A DNA stretch of 64,000 nucleotides from Sphingobium sp. WTD-1 (GTDB lineage Bacteria; Pseudomonadota; Alphaproteobacteria; Sphingomonadales; Sphingomonadaceae). Under the pieces are notes generated by a model. That model searched no databases and had not been told where the DNA came from. It worked only from the letters and a program-made list of their open reading frames with translations. Location: positions 62,001-126,000 of the forward strand of contig NZ_CP119127.1 of NCBI RefSeq assembly GCF_030128825.1, given 5' to 3'. This document shows, one piece after another, positions 52,940 through 62,000 of the stretch. Position numbers and translations under genes: made by a program. Each line of letters starts with the position of its first letter. Within the stretch, counting starts at the first letter, position 1.

Positions 52940-54444
52940 GCCCTCTCCTCAAGCCAGGCATCGAGCGCGGCCAGTTGCGCGGCATCGAAGCGCAGGCCCA
53001 GCTTGGTCCGGCGCCAGAGAATATCCTCGCTGGTCTGTGCCCATTCGCGCGCGAGCAGGTAGCAGAGTTCCGCTTCGGTCAGGCCATGGCCGAAATCCCG
53101 GCCCAGGTCCGACCAGTCGCGCGCCGCGCCCAGCCAGTCGCGGGCGCGGGTGCCATAGGCGCAGCCGATCCGTTCGGCCGTGTCGAGATCGAGGAAGGGA
53201 TAGTCGCCCGCCAGCGCGGCGACGAGATCGGCCAGGCCGGTCATCGGGAAATCGCCGCCGGGCAGCGGCGCATCCGCCGTCCAGTCATCGCCCGCGAGCG
53301 CAGGCAGGAGCGGCTTCAGCAGCGCGATCGCCTCGGCCGCGAGATGGCGATAGGTGGTGATCTTGCCGCCATAGATGCTGAGCAGCGGCGGCGCGTCCTC
53401 CTCCCGATCAAGATCGAGATGATAGCCGCGCGTCGCCGATTCCGGCCGGGCCGATCCGTCGTCGATCAGCGGCCGGACACCGGCAAAGGACCAGATAACA
53501 TCGGCGGGGCTGATCGAGCGGGCGAAATAGCGGTTCGCACCCTCGCACAGATAGGCGATTTCCTCGGCACTGGCCTCGATCGGATCGACGCCGTCCTGAT
53601 GGTCGCGGTCGGTGGTGCCGATCAGCGTGTAGAGATGCTGATAGGGGATGGCGAAGAAGATGCGGCCGTCGGGCAACTGGAAGAAATAGGCCATGCCATG
53701 GTCGAACAGGCGCGGCACGACGATATGCGATCCGCGCACCAGCCGGATGAGCCGGTCGGCGCGGCGATCGGCGCGGTCGAGCAGGTCGAGCACGGCGGGT
53801 CCGGTAGCATTGACCACGACCCGCGCATCGAAGGTCTGCGCCTGCCCCGCCGCGTCGCAGGCATGGATGCGCCAATGATCGCCGGCCTGCTCCAGCCGCA
53901 GCACCTGCGTACGGGGACGGATATCGGCGCCATGATCGGCGGCGTCGCGGGCGTTGAGGATGACCAGTCGCGCGTCATCGACCCAGCCGTCCGAATAGAC
54001 ATAGGCAGGGCCGAACCCCGCCCGCAGCGGCGCGCCGGCGACATGCTGGCGCAGGTCGATCGCCTGCGTCGCCGGCAGCGCGCGGCGGCCACCGATATGA
54101 TCGTAGAGGAAGAGGCCGAGGCGCAGCAGCCAGCACGGCCGCAGTCCCTGGACCCAGGGCAGGACGAAGCGCATCGGCTGGATGATGTGCGGCGCGATGC
54201 GCCACAGCCTCTCCCGTTCGGCCAGGGATTCGCGGACCAGACCGAAGGCGCGATGTTCCAGATAGCGCAGCCCGCCATGGATGAGCTTGGTCGAGGCCGA
54301 GGAAGTGCCCTGCGCCAGGTCGCCGCGTTCGAGCAGCAATGTACTTGCCCCCCGCCCCGCCGCATCACGCGCGATGCCGCACCCGTTCACCCCGCCGCCG
54401 ATCACGGCAAGGTCGTGGATGAAAGGGGCCGTCTCCTGCGTCAC
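52936..54444 (-). CDS. glpD: Aerobic glycerol-3-phosphate dehydrogenase
   Basis: 502 aa. FAD-binding start (DLAVIGGGVNGCGIARDAAG), ASTLLLERGDLAQGTSSAS, FAD-domain return VRPLIDDG and a C-terminal DUF-type helical domain (about 385-502). It oxidises glycerol-3-phosphate to dihydroxyacetone phosphate at the inner membrane and feeds electrons to quinone. First gene of the glpD-glpK operon. The stop overlaps glpK. Confidence 0.95.
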
Positions 54445-54499
54445 GCCGCTGTTCTAGCGGCAAAATGCTGCCCCCGATATTAACGAAGGCAAGATCGTG

Positions 54500-54551
54500 A
54501 AAATTCATCCGGCCGGCGGCACGCGCGGTCGCCCATGCCGCCGGCCGGATG
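54500..54551 (-). terminator. Strong hairpin after the 202-aa unknown gene
   Basis: CATCCGGCCGGCGGCA (54506-54521) is perfectly complementary to TGCCGCCGGCCGGATG (54536-54551), a 16-bp stem with a 14-base loop. On the minus strand it is followed by four T. It lies 37 bases after the gene's stop. Confidence 0.8.
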
Positions 54552-54587
54552 TCTGCCCGCCCCCACGCGCGTCAGAAGGGCGCGCCG

Positions 54588-55196
54588 TCAGGCGAGGCTG
54601 TCGACCACCAGTCCGCTATTGCTGCTGCTCGTCGCGCTGCTGGTCGATCCATAGAGCGACTGGCTGAGGCTGGAGCGGAGATTTTCGAGGAAGGCGATGA
54701 TCGAATCCAGCTGATCGGTGGCACTGGTCGCACTCGTCTCGCTGGTCGTGCTGCCGTCGTCATCGCTGCTGTCCTCGGCCGGGCGCGGTGGCGGCGGACC
54801 GCGCATGCCCTGTGGCCCCTGCATCCCGTCCATGGCGGCCAGACCGTCGATGCTCATGCCGTCGCCGCCATCGGCCGACGCCGCCGCGCCGCCCGGCCCC
54901 TGGGCAAAGAGGCTTTGGAGCTGCGCCGCCTGATCCTCGGTCAGGGTGCCGGCCGATACCTGATCATCGATCAGGGAATCGATCCGGTCCTTCATCGAGG
55001 ACGGGTCGAGCCGTGAACTGCCCGAACTGGCGGAGGCACTGAGCGCGGAATCGATGGAATCGAGCGCGGTTTCGAGCGCGTCGCCATCCGTTTCCGAGAT
55101 GGAACCGGCCTCCACCGCGGCGTCGATGCGATTGGTCATCGACATGCGCGGCGATGGCGGCATGGTCATGCTGTTGTAACTGCTGATAGTCGTCAT
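54588..55196 (-). CDS. Low-complexity protein of unknown function
   Basis: 202 aa from ATG 55196, which has GGGGA nine bases upstream; the track-like longer start at 55229 adds 11 residues. Ser/Asp/Thr-rich with two helical repeats (ALETALDSIDSALSAS and MKDRIDSLIDDQVSAGTLTEDQAAQLQSLF), a Gly/Met/Pro middle (MQGPQGMRGPPPPRP) and a C-terminal amphipathic helix. EF-hand-like acidic loops are hinted (DGGDGMSIDG). No signal peptide. I recognise no family. A perfect AT-rich palindrome lies 63 bases upstream. Confidence 0.6.
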   Translation of the reverse strand: MTTISSYNSMTMPPSPRMSMTNRIDAAVEAGSISETDGDALETALDSIDSALSASASSGSSRLDPSSMKDRIDSLIDDQVSAGTLTEDQAAQLQSLFAQGPGGAAASADGGDGMSIDGLAAMDGMQGPQGMRGPPPPRPAEDSSDDDGSTTSETSATSATDQLDSIIAFLENLRSSLSQSLYGSTSSATSSSNSGLVVDSLA

Positions 55197-55258
55197 GCTG
55201 GAAGTCCCCACTTCGTTTAGCGGGACCATTCATGCCGAATAAGCCTGAAAAAACATTG

Positions 55259-55286
55259 TATTTCAATCATGTAATTGATTGAAATA
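55259..55286. promoter_or_regulatory. 28-bp AT-rich palindrome
   Basis: TATTTCAATCA (55259-55269) and TGATTGAAATA (55276-55286) are perfect arms around TGTAAT. It lies between clpS and the 202-aa gene. The low-GC stem and position suggest a regulator-binding site more than a terminator. Confidence 0.55.
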
Positions 55287-55339
55287 GAGGCGCTACACTG
55301 ACCAAGAAAAGGTTAAGCGCGCGCCCTTACCCGATGATA

Positions 55340-55711
55340 TCAGGCCTTTTCCAGCGTGCATTGCAGCGGATGCTGGTTCTGCCGGGCGAAATCCATCACC
55401 TGATTCACCTTGGTCTCGGCCACTTCATAGCTGAAGATGCCGCACACGCCGACGCCGCGCTGATGGACGTGCAGCATCACCCGCGTCGCTTCCTCCATAT
55501 CCATGCGGAAGAAATGCTGGAGGACATGCACGACGAACTCCATCGGGGTGTAATCGTCGTTCAGCATCAGCACCTTGTAGAGCGACGGCTTCTTGGTGCG
55601 GGTACGCGTGCGCGTGGCCACGCCGATGTTCGGGTCATTGTCGCCCGTATCGTCCTGGTCGGGACCGGCCGTGAAGGGGATAGCCGCCGATGCGCTGATG
55701 AGATGCTTCAT
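55340..55711 (-). CDS. clpS: ATP-dependent Clp protease adaptor ClpS
   Basis: 123 aa from ATG 55711; a TTG at 55744 is a weaker choice, and neither has a good ribosome site. A flexible N-terminus with [11 protein letters not shown] precedes the core: [20 protein letters not shown] (N-degron pocket with NDD), [15 protein letters not shown] and an [18 protein letters not shown] end. ClpS brings N-end-rule substrates to ClpA. clpA itself is not in this window. Confidence 0.93.
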   Translation of the reverse strand: MKHLISASAAIPFTAGPDQDDTGDNDPNIGVATRTRTRTKKPSLYKVLMLNDDYTPMEFVVHVLQHFFRMDMEEATRVMLHVHQRGVGVCGIFSYEVAETKVNQVMDFARQNQHPLQCTLEKA

Positions 55712-55874
55712 GATGGTGAAGGATATGGCGATTTGTCTCGCCAAGGCAAGGGGGCGGACCGCGTGCTATCGCGGCGTAACCATGTTTCCGCCGCAAGTCA
55801 TGACATGGAAAAGGGCGCCGCTTCCATGAAAGCGACGCCCTTATCTGTCATTCCGTTCGGAAGAGCGGCCCGCC

Positions 55875-56717
55875 TCAGGCGGCGAGCGACTTCACCTTGT
55901 CGGTGACCAGGGTCACGCGCGCGGTCAGCGGCTGGCTGATGTCGCCGGCCAGCTTCATGAAGGCTTCGCTGCTCTTGGCGGCTTCCTTGGTGAACTCGTC
56001 GAAGCTGCTCGACAGGAACTGGCTCTGCAGCTGGAAGAATTCGGTCGGGGTCTTGGCGGTCGAGAAGCTCTTGATCGAGGCGGTCGCCTTCTCGAAGCTC
56101 TTGCGGCTGTAGTCGACGGCTTCCTGGCCCAGCGTCTCGAAGCCCTTGGCCGCGATCTTGCCCGATTCCACCAGCGCCTCGACATTGCCCTTGGCGATGT
56201 CGCTCAGCTCTTCCATCGCCTTGGTCGACTTTTCGACACCGGCCTTCGCCTTTTCGTTCAGGTCGGCATAGGCCGTTTCCATCTTGGCCTTGGTGTCCTC
56301 GGCGAACTTCTTACCGGTTTCGAGAATGTCGTTCATGATCAATGTTCCTTCCGTGGCAGGCAGCGTCTTCGCTTTGGTCTGGGGGGCGGACACAGGCTCC
56401 GAAGCCACTACCGCCTCTAGGTCTTCAACAACGGGTTCGGGTGCAGCATCGACCGCCGTCGAGGCCGCGATCACCGCCACCGGATCGGCGACAGGTGCAG
56501 ACTCTTCCACCGCCAGCTTGGGCTTTTCCACCGGCTTGGGCGCAGGCGCCTTTACAGGAACAGCTTTGGCAGCGGTTTTGCGCGGCGCAGGCTTTTGGGG
56601 CGCGGGCTTTTCACCCAGGGCGGACTCAGCGGCCTTGAGCGCCTCACTGGCAGACAAGGTTGCAGAACCGCTTTTCGCGACCGACTTGGCACGCGCAGAC
56701 TTAGGGGTAACGGCCAT
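55875..56717 (-). CDS. Phasin (granule-associated protein) with long N-terminal extension
   Basis: 280 aa from ATG 56717, six bases after GGAGGA. The first 127 residues are an Ala/Lys/Pro-rich, disordered extension. The last 150 are the phasin domain (ILETGKKFAEDTKAKMETAYADLNEKAK, then AKTPTEFFQLQSQFLSSSF), which coats polyhydroxyalkanoate granules. Inside the gene a second Met (56336) with GGAAGGAA upstream could make a classic 153-aa phasin. A PhaR-type operator lies at 56731-56795, and PHA synthase is the next gene upstream. Confidence 0.9.
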   Translation of the reverse strand: MAVTPKSARAKSVAKSGSATLSASEALKAAESALGEKPAPQKPAPRKTAAKAVPVKAPAPKPVEKPKLAVEESAPVADPVAVIAASTAVDAAPEPVVEDLEAVVASEPVSAPQTKAKTLPATEGTLIMNDILETGKKFAEDTKAKMETAYADLNEKAKAGVEKSTKAMEELSDIAKGNVEALVESGKIAAKGFETLGQEAVDYSRKSFEKATASIKSFSTAKTPTEFFQLQSQFLSSSFDEFTKEAAKSSEAFMKLAGDISQPLTARVTLVTDKVKSLAA

Positions 56718-56730
56718 CGACCATCCTCCG

Positions 56731-56795
56731 TTTGTTGCACTGCACAATAATCCTTATCCCAAAGGATTACAAGGCCCATTGTGCAGTGCAACAAA
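56731..56795. promoter_or_regulatory. Paired 18-bp inverted repeats with TGCA core ahead of the phasin gene
   Basis: The left arm (56731-56748) and right arm (56778-56795) are exact reverse complements, each containing TTGTTGCACTGCACAA. An inner AATCCTT/AAGGATT pair lies between. TGC-rich palindromes near phasin promoters are bound by PhaR in related alphaproteobacteria. The site is 14 bases from the phasin start. Confidence 0.6.
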
Positions 56796-56858
56796 TCAGA
56801 CATATTGATGTTTCGGCACTGATGGGCGCCCATCGCGAAATGGCTGAAATCTGCGCCT

Positions 56859-58598
56859 CTACCGGGCTTTTACGTAACGTCCGGGCGCATCTTCTATTGC
56901 CCGAAGCTTGCCGCCGCCCGGCTTGCGCGCGCCGCGGACAGCCACCTCGCGCGAATCGATGCCGCGCAGCCATTCGGCCCAGTCCGGCCACCAGCTGCCC
57001 TTGGTCTCGCGCGCAGCCGCAACAAAATCATCCAGCGTCGGCTGTGGCGCGTCGGCGGTCCAATATTGATATTTTTGCGCCACCGGCGGGTTGATGACGC
57101 CGGCGATATGGCCCGAGCCTGCCAGCAGGAAGCGGACCGGCCCGGCGAGATGCTCGGTCAGTTTCCACACGCTTTCGAGCGGGGCGATATGATCCTCCTT
57201 GCCGGCCTGGACATAGGCGGGGGTGCGGATCTGCGTCAGGTCGATCGGCGTACCCGCGACGCTGATCGCGCCCGGCACTACCAGCATATTGTCACGATAG
57301 AGCTGGGTCAGATAGTCGCGATGCCAGCGCGCCGGCAGGTTGGTCGTGTCGCCATTCCAGTAGAGCAGGTCGAAGGGCGGATAGTCCATGCCGAGCAGGT
57401 AATTGTTGACGACATAGTTCCAGATGAGGTCGCGCCCGCGCAGCAGGTTGAAGGTCGCCGCCATGTAGCGCCCGTCGAGAAAGCCGCTGGAGGAGAGACG
57501 GTCGACCAGCTTCATCTGCTCGTCATCGACGAACAGGGTGAGATCGCCGGCCGCGCTGAAATCCACTTGCGCCGTGAAGAAGGTCGCGCTCGCCACCTTG
57601 TCGGCCTCGCCCCGCGCCGCCAGCAGCGCCAGCGTGGCCGCCAGCGTCGTGCCGGCCACGCAATAGCCGATGGTGTGGACGCTGGGCACGTTCAGCAGGT
57701 CGCGCACGGTGTCGATCGCGTCGACCTGGCCATTCAGGATATAATCGTCCCAGACCATGTCCTTCATCGAGGCGTCGGCCGACTTCCACGAGACGAGGAA
57801 GACGCTGATCCCCTGATCCACCGCCCATTTGACGAAGCTCTTCTCCGGCGAGAGATCGAGAATGTAGAAGCGATTGATCCAGGGCGGGAAGATGATCAGC
57901 GGCGTCGCCAGCACCCTGGGCGTCGAGGGCGCATAATGGATGAGCTGGTAGAGCGGGGTTTCGTGAACCACCTTGCCCGGCGTCGCGGCGATGTTGCGCC
58001 CCAGTTCGAACTGGGTGCCGTCGGTATGGGTGAGTTGGCCCTTCTCCATGTCGGCCAGCATATGCTGGAGGCCCTTCACCAGATTCTCGCCGCCGCTCTG
58101 GATCGTCTTTTCCACGACCGTGGGATTCATCAGCGGGAAGTTGGACGGCGCCATCGCATCGAGCATGCCGGTGGTGGCAAAACGCAGCTTGGCCTTCGCC
58201 TTGGGATCGACGCCATCGACTGCATCGGCAAGGTTCATCAGATAGTCGGAGATCAGCAGATAGCTTTGCCGGATCAGGTCGTAGAAGGGATGGGTCGTCC
58301 AGGCGGGATCGGCAAAGCGCCGGTCCTTGCGCGCGGCCGGACTGTCGGCCGGCGGCGGATCGGGCTGGTCGCGCAGCAGGCCGCCGGAATCGAGAAAGCG
58401 CTGCCACAGCGCCAGCCCTTCATCGGCAAAGCTGGTCTGGATGCGGGCGACGGTTTCGGGATCGAAGGGCAGCACCCGGCCGGTCGCGCCCGCCGCCTGC
58501 TCCAGCATCAATTGCTGCGCGCGGCCCAGCACCTGGGTCCATTTCTGCATCTCCGCCAGGGTCGGGAGATGGGGCTCCAGGACATCCTGCGTTTCCAT
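56859..58598 (-). CDS. phaC: Class I poly(3-hydroxyalkanoate) synthase
   Basis: 579 aa from ATG 58598, behind a GGAGGAGGAAGG ribosome site; the longer start at 58685 is unlikely. The N-terminal PhaC domain leads into an alpha/beta-hydrolase fold. The nucleophile Cys is in IGYCVAGTTLA, and the Asp/His partners are in GKEDHIAPLES and GSGHIAGVI. It polymerises hydroxyacyl-CoA into storage polyester. It lies just upstream of the phasin gene, and the size fits class I enzymes (about 560-600 aa). Confidence 0.95.
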   Translation of the reverse strand: METQDVLEPHLPTLAEMQKWTQVLGRAQQLMLEQAAGATGRVLPFDPETVARIQTSFADEGLALWQRFLDSGGLLRDQPDPPPADSPAARKDRRFADPAWTTHPFYDLIRQSYLLISDYLMNLADAVDGVDPKAKAKLRFATTGMLDAMAPSNFPLMNPTVVEKTIQSGGENLVKGLQHMLADMEKGQLTHTDGTQFELGRNIAATPGKVVHETPLYQLIHYAPSTPRVLATPLIIFPPWINRFYILDLSPEKSFVKWAVDQGISVFLVSWKSADASMKDMVWDDYILNGQVDAIDTVRDLLNVPSVHTIGYCVAGTTLAATLALLAARGEADKVASATFFTAQVDFSAAGDLTLFVDDEQMKLVDRLSSSGFLDGRYMAATFNLLRGRDLIWNYVVNNYLLGMDYPPFDLLYWNGDTTNLPARWHRDYLTQLYRDNMLVVPGAISVAGTPIDLTQIRTPAYVQAGKEDHIAPLESVWKLTEHLAGPVRFLLAGSGHIAGVINPPVAQKYQYWTADAPQPTLDDFVAAARETKGSWWPDWAEWLRGIDSREVAVRGARKPGGGKLRAIEDAPGRYVKAR

Positions 58599-58741
58599 GG
58601 CCACCTTCCTCCTCCTGGCATTGCCGATATCAGCCGCTTTCACTGGCGCGCCGCAGCCTGGCGGGTTATAGCCAGATTGTGACACGCCGAATGCGTGCCG
58701 CGCACTATTCCTTACCGAGAGCTTTCAGGAAAGCCCCTATA

Positions 58742-59953
58742 ATGTCCGAAGAATTCTACCGCATGAAGCGCCTGCCGCCCTATGTCATCGCCGAAGTGAA
58801 CGCGATGCGAGCCGCAGCCCGCGCCGCGGGAGAGGATATTATCGACCTTGGCATGGGTAATCCTGACCTGCCGCCGCCCGATCATGTCATCGCCAAGCTG
58901 GTCGAAGTCGCGAGCAAGCCGGACGCCCATGGCTATTCCCAGTCCAAGGGGATTCCGGGCCTGCGCAAGGCGCAGGCCAATTATTATGGCCGCCGTTTCG
59001 GCGTCGATGTCGACCCGGAAACCGAAGTCGTCGTGACCATGGGGTCGAAGGAAGGCCTCGCCAGCCTCGCCACCGCGATCACCGCGCCCGGCGACGTGGT
59101 GCTGGCACCCAACCCCAGCTACCCGATCCATATGTTCGGCTTCATCATCGCCGGCGCCACCATCCGGTCGGTGCCGACGACGCCGGACGAGAATTATTTC
59201 CGCGCGCTCGACCGCGCCATGGCCTTCACCGTGCCGCGCCCGTCGATCCTGGTGGTCAATTATCCGTCCAACCCGACGGCCGAGACGGTGGACCTGGCCT
59301 TTTACGAGCGTCTGGTCGCCTGGGCGAAGGAGAATAAGGTCTGGGTGCTGAGCGACCTGGCCTATTCCGAGCTTTATTATGACGGCAATCCGACGCCTTC
59401 CATCCTGCAGGTGCCGGGCGCCAAGGATGTCGCGATCGAGTTCACGTCCCTGTCCAAAACCTATTCGATGGCCGGTTGGCGGATCGGCTTTGCGGTCGGC
59501 AACAAGCAGCTGATCGCGGCAATGAGCCGGGTGAAATCCTATCTCGACTATGGCGCCTTCACGCCGATCCAGGCTGCCGCCTGCGCCGCACTCAACGGCC
59601 CGCAGGACATCGTCGCCAAGAATCGCGAACTCTATCACAAGCGGCGCGACGTGATGGTCGAGAGCTTCTCGCGCGCAGGATGGGATATTCCCGCGCCGCG
59701 CGCGTCGATGTTCGCCTGGGCGCCGCTGCCGCCCGCGCTCAAGGACATGGGAAGCCTGGAATTTTCCAAGCAGCTGCTGACCCATGCCAAGGTCGCGGTG
59801 GCGCCGGGCGTGGGCTATGGCGAGGATGGCGAAGGCTATGTCCGCATCGCCATGGTCGAGAATGAGCAGCGGCTCCGCCAGGCGGCGCGCAACATCAAGC
59901 AGTATCTCAAGTCGATGGGCGTCAACACGCCTTCGTCGAAGGGCGCGGCCTGA
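58742..59953 (+). CDS. Alanine/LL-diaminopimelate-type aminotransferase (AlaC-like)
   Basis: 403 aa from ATG 58742. Fold-type I aminotransferase with DLGMGNPDLPPP, NPSYPIHMFGF, VVNYPSNPTAETV and the PLP Lys in SLSKTYSMAGWRIGF. Close relatives are annotated as LL-diaminopimelate or alanine aminotransferase; the substrate needs testing. The usual neighbour hom is 14 kb away. Divergent from phaC; a terminator follows. Confidence 0.88.
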   Translation: MSEEFYRMKRLPPYVIAEVNAMRAAARAAGEDIIDLGMGNPDLPPPDHVIAKLVEVASKPDAHGYSQSKGIPGLRKAQANYYGRRFGVDVDPETEVVVTMGSKEGLASLATAITAPGDVVLAPNPSYPIHMFGFIIAGATIRSVPTTPDENYFRALDRAMAFTVPRPSILVVNYPSNPTAETVDLAFYERLVAWAKENKVWVLSDLAYSELYYDGNPTPSILQVPGAKDVAIEFTSLSKTYSMAGWRIGFAVGNKQLIAAMSRVKSYLDYGAFTPIQAAACAALNGPQDIVAKNRELYHKRRDVMVESFSRAGWDIPAPRASMFAWAPLPPALKDMGSLEFSKQLLTHAKVAVAPGVGYGEDGEGYVRIAMVENEQRLRQAARNIKQYLKSMGVNTPSSKGAA

Positions 59954-59992
59954 CCTTCACGCGCGTTGCGCGTTCGAAACATGACCATGATC

Positions 59993-60029
59993 GCCGTCGG
60001 ACATTGGTGTGTCCGGCGGCGTTTGCTTT
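59993..60029 (+). terminator. Terminator after the aminotransferase gene
   Basis: An 11-bp stem with one T-G pair (59993-60003 with 60010-60020) is followed by a T-rich tail (GTTTGCTTT). Confidence 0.7.
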
Positions 60030-60091
60030 AGTGCCCCTTGCCCCTTGGCCCGCGATCAAGGATAGAAGCGAGGGATGAGAGGACCAAGTCG

Positions 60092-60568
60092 ATGATCCCC
60101 CTTCCGCAGGTCAGCCAGGTCGCCCAGACGATCCAGCTCGCGCTTGCCCCCGTCTTCCTGCTCGCCGGTATCGGCGCGTTCCTGAATGTCTGCGTCAGCC
60201 GGCTGGCCCGCATCATTGATCGCGCCCGCGCGGTCGAGGAATGGGTGCTGAGCACGCGCGGCAAGGAGCATGACCGGATGGTGAGCGAGATCCGCGTGCT
60301 CGACCGGCGCATGAGCGTGGTCAATGGCGCGATCTTCCTGTCGGTGGCGTCGGCCTGTGCGGTCTGTCTGGTCGTCATCCTGCTGTTCGCGGGCAATCTG
60401 TTCAACGCCCATCTGGGCACGCCGGTCGCGATCCTGTTCAGCCTGGCGATGGTGCTGCAGGCCGCCGCCTTCGGCACCTTCATCCAGGAAATCCGCCTGG
60501 CGTCGCGCACCATCCATATCCGCAACGAGGTGCTCTACCACAAGGTGGAGGAGGAAGAGGCGGCATGA
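60092..60568 (+). CDS. DUF2721 membrane protein
   Basis: 158 aa from ATG 60092, with GAGAGGA upstream; ATG 60038 adds 18 unlikely residues. Three membrane helices (about 18-40, 80-105 and 115-138) with the conserved GIGAFLNVCVSRLARIIDRAR segment. The family is of unknown function. It overlaps the next gene by ATGA, pairing it with a [2Fe-2S] protein. Confidence 0.85.
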   Translation: MIPLPQVSQVAQTIQLALAPVFLLAGIGAFLNVCVSRLARIIDRARAVEEWVLSTRGKEHDRMVSEIRVLDRRMSVVNGAIFLSVASACAVCLVVILLFAGNLFNAHLGTPVAILFSLAMVLQAAAFGTFIQEIRLASRTIHIRNEVLYHKVEEEEAA

Positions 60569-61116
60569 CGCGCTTCACCGTCAACGACCGGCCGGTGCAA
60601 TATCGGATGGACCCGGAGACGCCCCTGCTGTGGGCGCTGCGCGACGCGTCGAACCTGACGGGGACCAAATATGGCTGCGGCACGGGCGATTGCGGCGCCT
60701 GTACCGTGGATATCGACGGCGAGGCGGTGCGGTCCTGCCAGGTGACAATCGGCAAGACCGAGGGCCGGTTCGTGACCACGATCGAGGCGCTGTCGCCCGA
60801 TCGCGGCCATCCGCTGCAACAGGCGTTCGCGGCCGAGAATGTCTCCCAATGCGGTTACTGCATGTCCGGCATCATCATGGCGGCGTCGGTATTGCTGCGG
60901 CGGACCAACGACCCTACCGATGCGGAGATCGATGCGGCGATCACCAATATCTGTCGCTGCGGCGTCTATCCCCGGCTGCGCGGCGCGATCAAGCGCGCCG
61001 GCCGGATCATGCGCGGCGAGGACCAGGCGGGCGACGGTCCGATCCAGGCCGCGCCCCCGCCCGGCATCACGCCGGACGAGGCGGTGCGCGCCGTGCCGGC
61101 GCTGCGCAAGCCCTAG
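60565..61116 (+). CDS. [2Fe-2S] subunit of a xanthine-dehydrogenase-type molybdoenzyme (orphan)
   Basis: 183 aa. The plant-type [2Fe-2S] domain has the four-Cys pattern CGTGDCGACTV...SC (residues about 38-60), and the helical domain has the second cluster QCGYC...CRCG. Such small subunits (as in isoquinoline 1-oxidoreductase) pass electrons from a large molybdopterin subunit. None follows: the next gene is on the other strand 10 bases away. The C-terminal 35 residues are extra. Start overlaps the DUF2721 stop. Confidence 0.88.
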   Translation: MTRFTVNDRPVQYRMDPETPLLWALRDASNLTGTKYGCGTGDCGACTVDIDGEAVRSCQVTIGKTEGRFVTTIEALSPDRGHPLQQAFAAENVSQCGYCMSGIIMAASVLLRRTNDPTDAEIDAAITNICRCGVYPRLRGAIKRAGRIMRGEDQAGDGPIQAAPPPGITPDEAVRAVPALRKP

Positions 61117-61125
61117 ATATCGGCC

Positions 61126-61935
61126 TTAACCGAAGCGATAGCCCGAAACCGTCCAGCCCAGCACCGTGCTGCGATGGGCGCAGATGGCGGCGTCCTCGCC
61201 GCCGGCCCCCAGCGCCACCATCAGCGGCAGCAGATGCTCCTCGCGCGGATGGGCGAAGCGGGCATGGGGCAGATGATCCCAGGCGGCGACGCGCCCTGCG
61301 CGACGGGCCGGATCGGGGTCGGTCACGGCATCGCGCAGCGCATCGTCCCACTCAAGCGAGGGCGCCGTCGCCATCGCGCCGCGCACGCGCAGATTGTGGA
61401 AGCTCATGCCCGATCCGACGATCAGCACGCCATCGTCGCGCAACGGCGCCAGCGCGCGACCGGCGGCGATATGGGCGGCCGGATCGAGATCGCGGCGCAA
61501 GGACAATTGGGCGACCGGAATGTCCGCATCGGGCAGCGCGACCTTCATCGGAATGAAGACACCATGGTCCCAGCCCCGTTCGGATTCGCGCGCTGTGGGA
61601 AAGCCCGCCTGTTCCAGCAGCGCGGCCGCACGTTCGGCAAGCGCGGGTGCGCCCGGCGCGTCCCAGCGGATCTGATAGGTGTGCGGCGGGAAGCCGAAAT
61701 AGTCGAACAGCAAGGGCGGCTGGCTACCGTCATGGACGGTGAAGCCGGGCGTTTCCCAATGCCCCGACACCAGCAGGATCGCGCGCGGCCGTTCCGGCAG
61801 GTCGGCTATCAGGCCGGTGAGATAGTCCTGCATCGGCTGCCACATGGCGTCGCTGTGCGGGTGCTGGGGATCGGCGGGGTCCATGAAGAAGCAGGGACCA
61901 CCGCCATGGGGGATGAACAAGGCTGGCTGTTTCAT
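61126..61935 (-). CDS. DODA-type extradiol aromatic ring-opening dioxygenase (YgiD-like)
   Basis: 269 aa, LigB superfamily class III. Metal-site and core motifs: LFIPHGGGPCFF, LLVSGHWETPGF, GWDHGVFIPMKVALPDADIP and GSGMSFHNLR. It resembles 4,5-DOPA dioxygenases and YgiD, which bind zinc or iron and open catechol rings. Aromatic breakdown is common in sphingomonads, but no pathway genes adjoin. Converges with the [2Fe-2S] gene. Confidence 0.87.
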   Translation of the reverse strand: MKQPALFIPHGGGPCFFMDPADPQHPHSDAMWQPMQDYLTGLIADLPERPRAILLVSGHWETPGFTVHDGSQPPLLFDYFGFPPHTYQIRWDAPGAPALAERAAALLEQAGFPTARESERGWDHGVFIPMKVALPDADIPVAQLSLRRDLDPAAHIAAGRALAPLRDDGVLIVGSGMSFHNLRVRGAMATAPSLEWDDALRDAVTDPDPARRAGRVAAWDHLPHARFAHPREEHLLPLMVALGAGGEDAAICAHRSTVLGWTVSGYRFG

Positions 61936-62000
61936 GCCCGCCTAGATCGGATGTCGGTACCGCCCGCGCAACGCGCCAGGCGGAAACCAACTGTTTCCTG

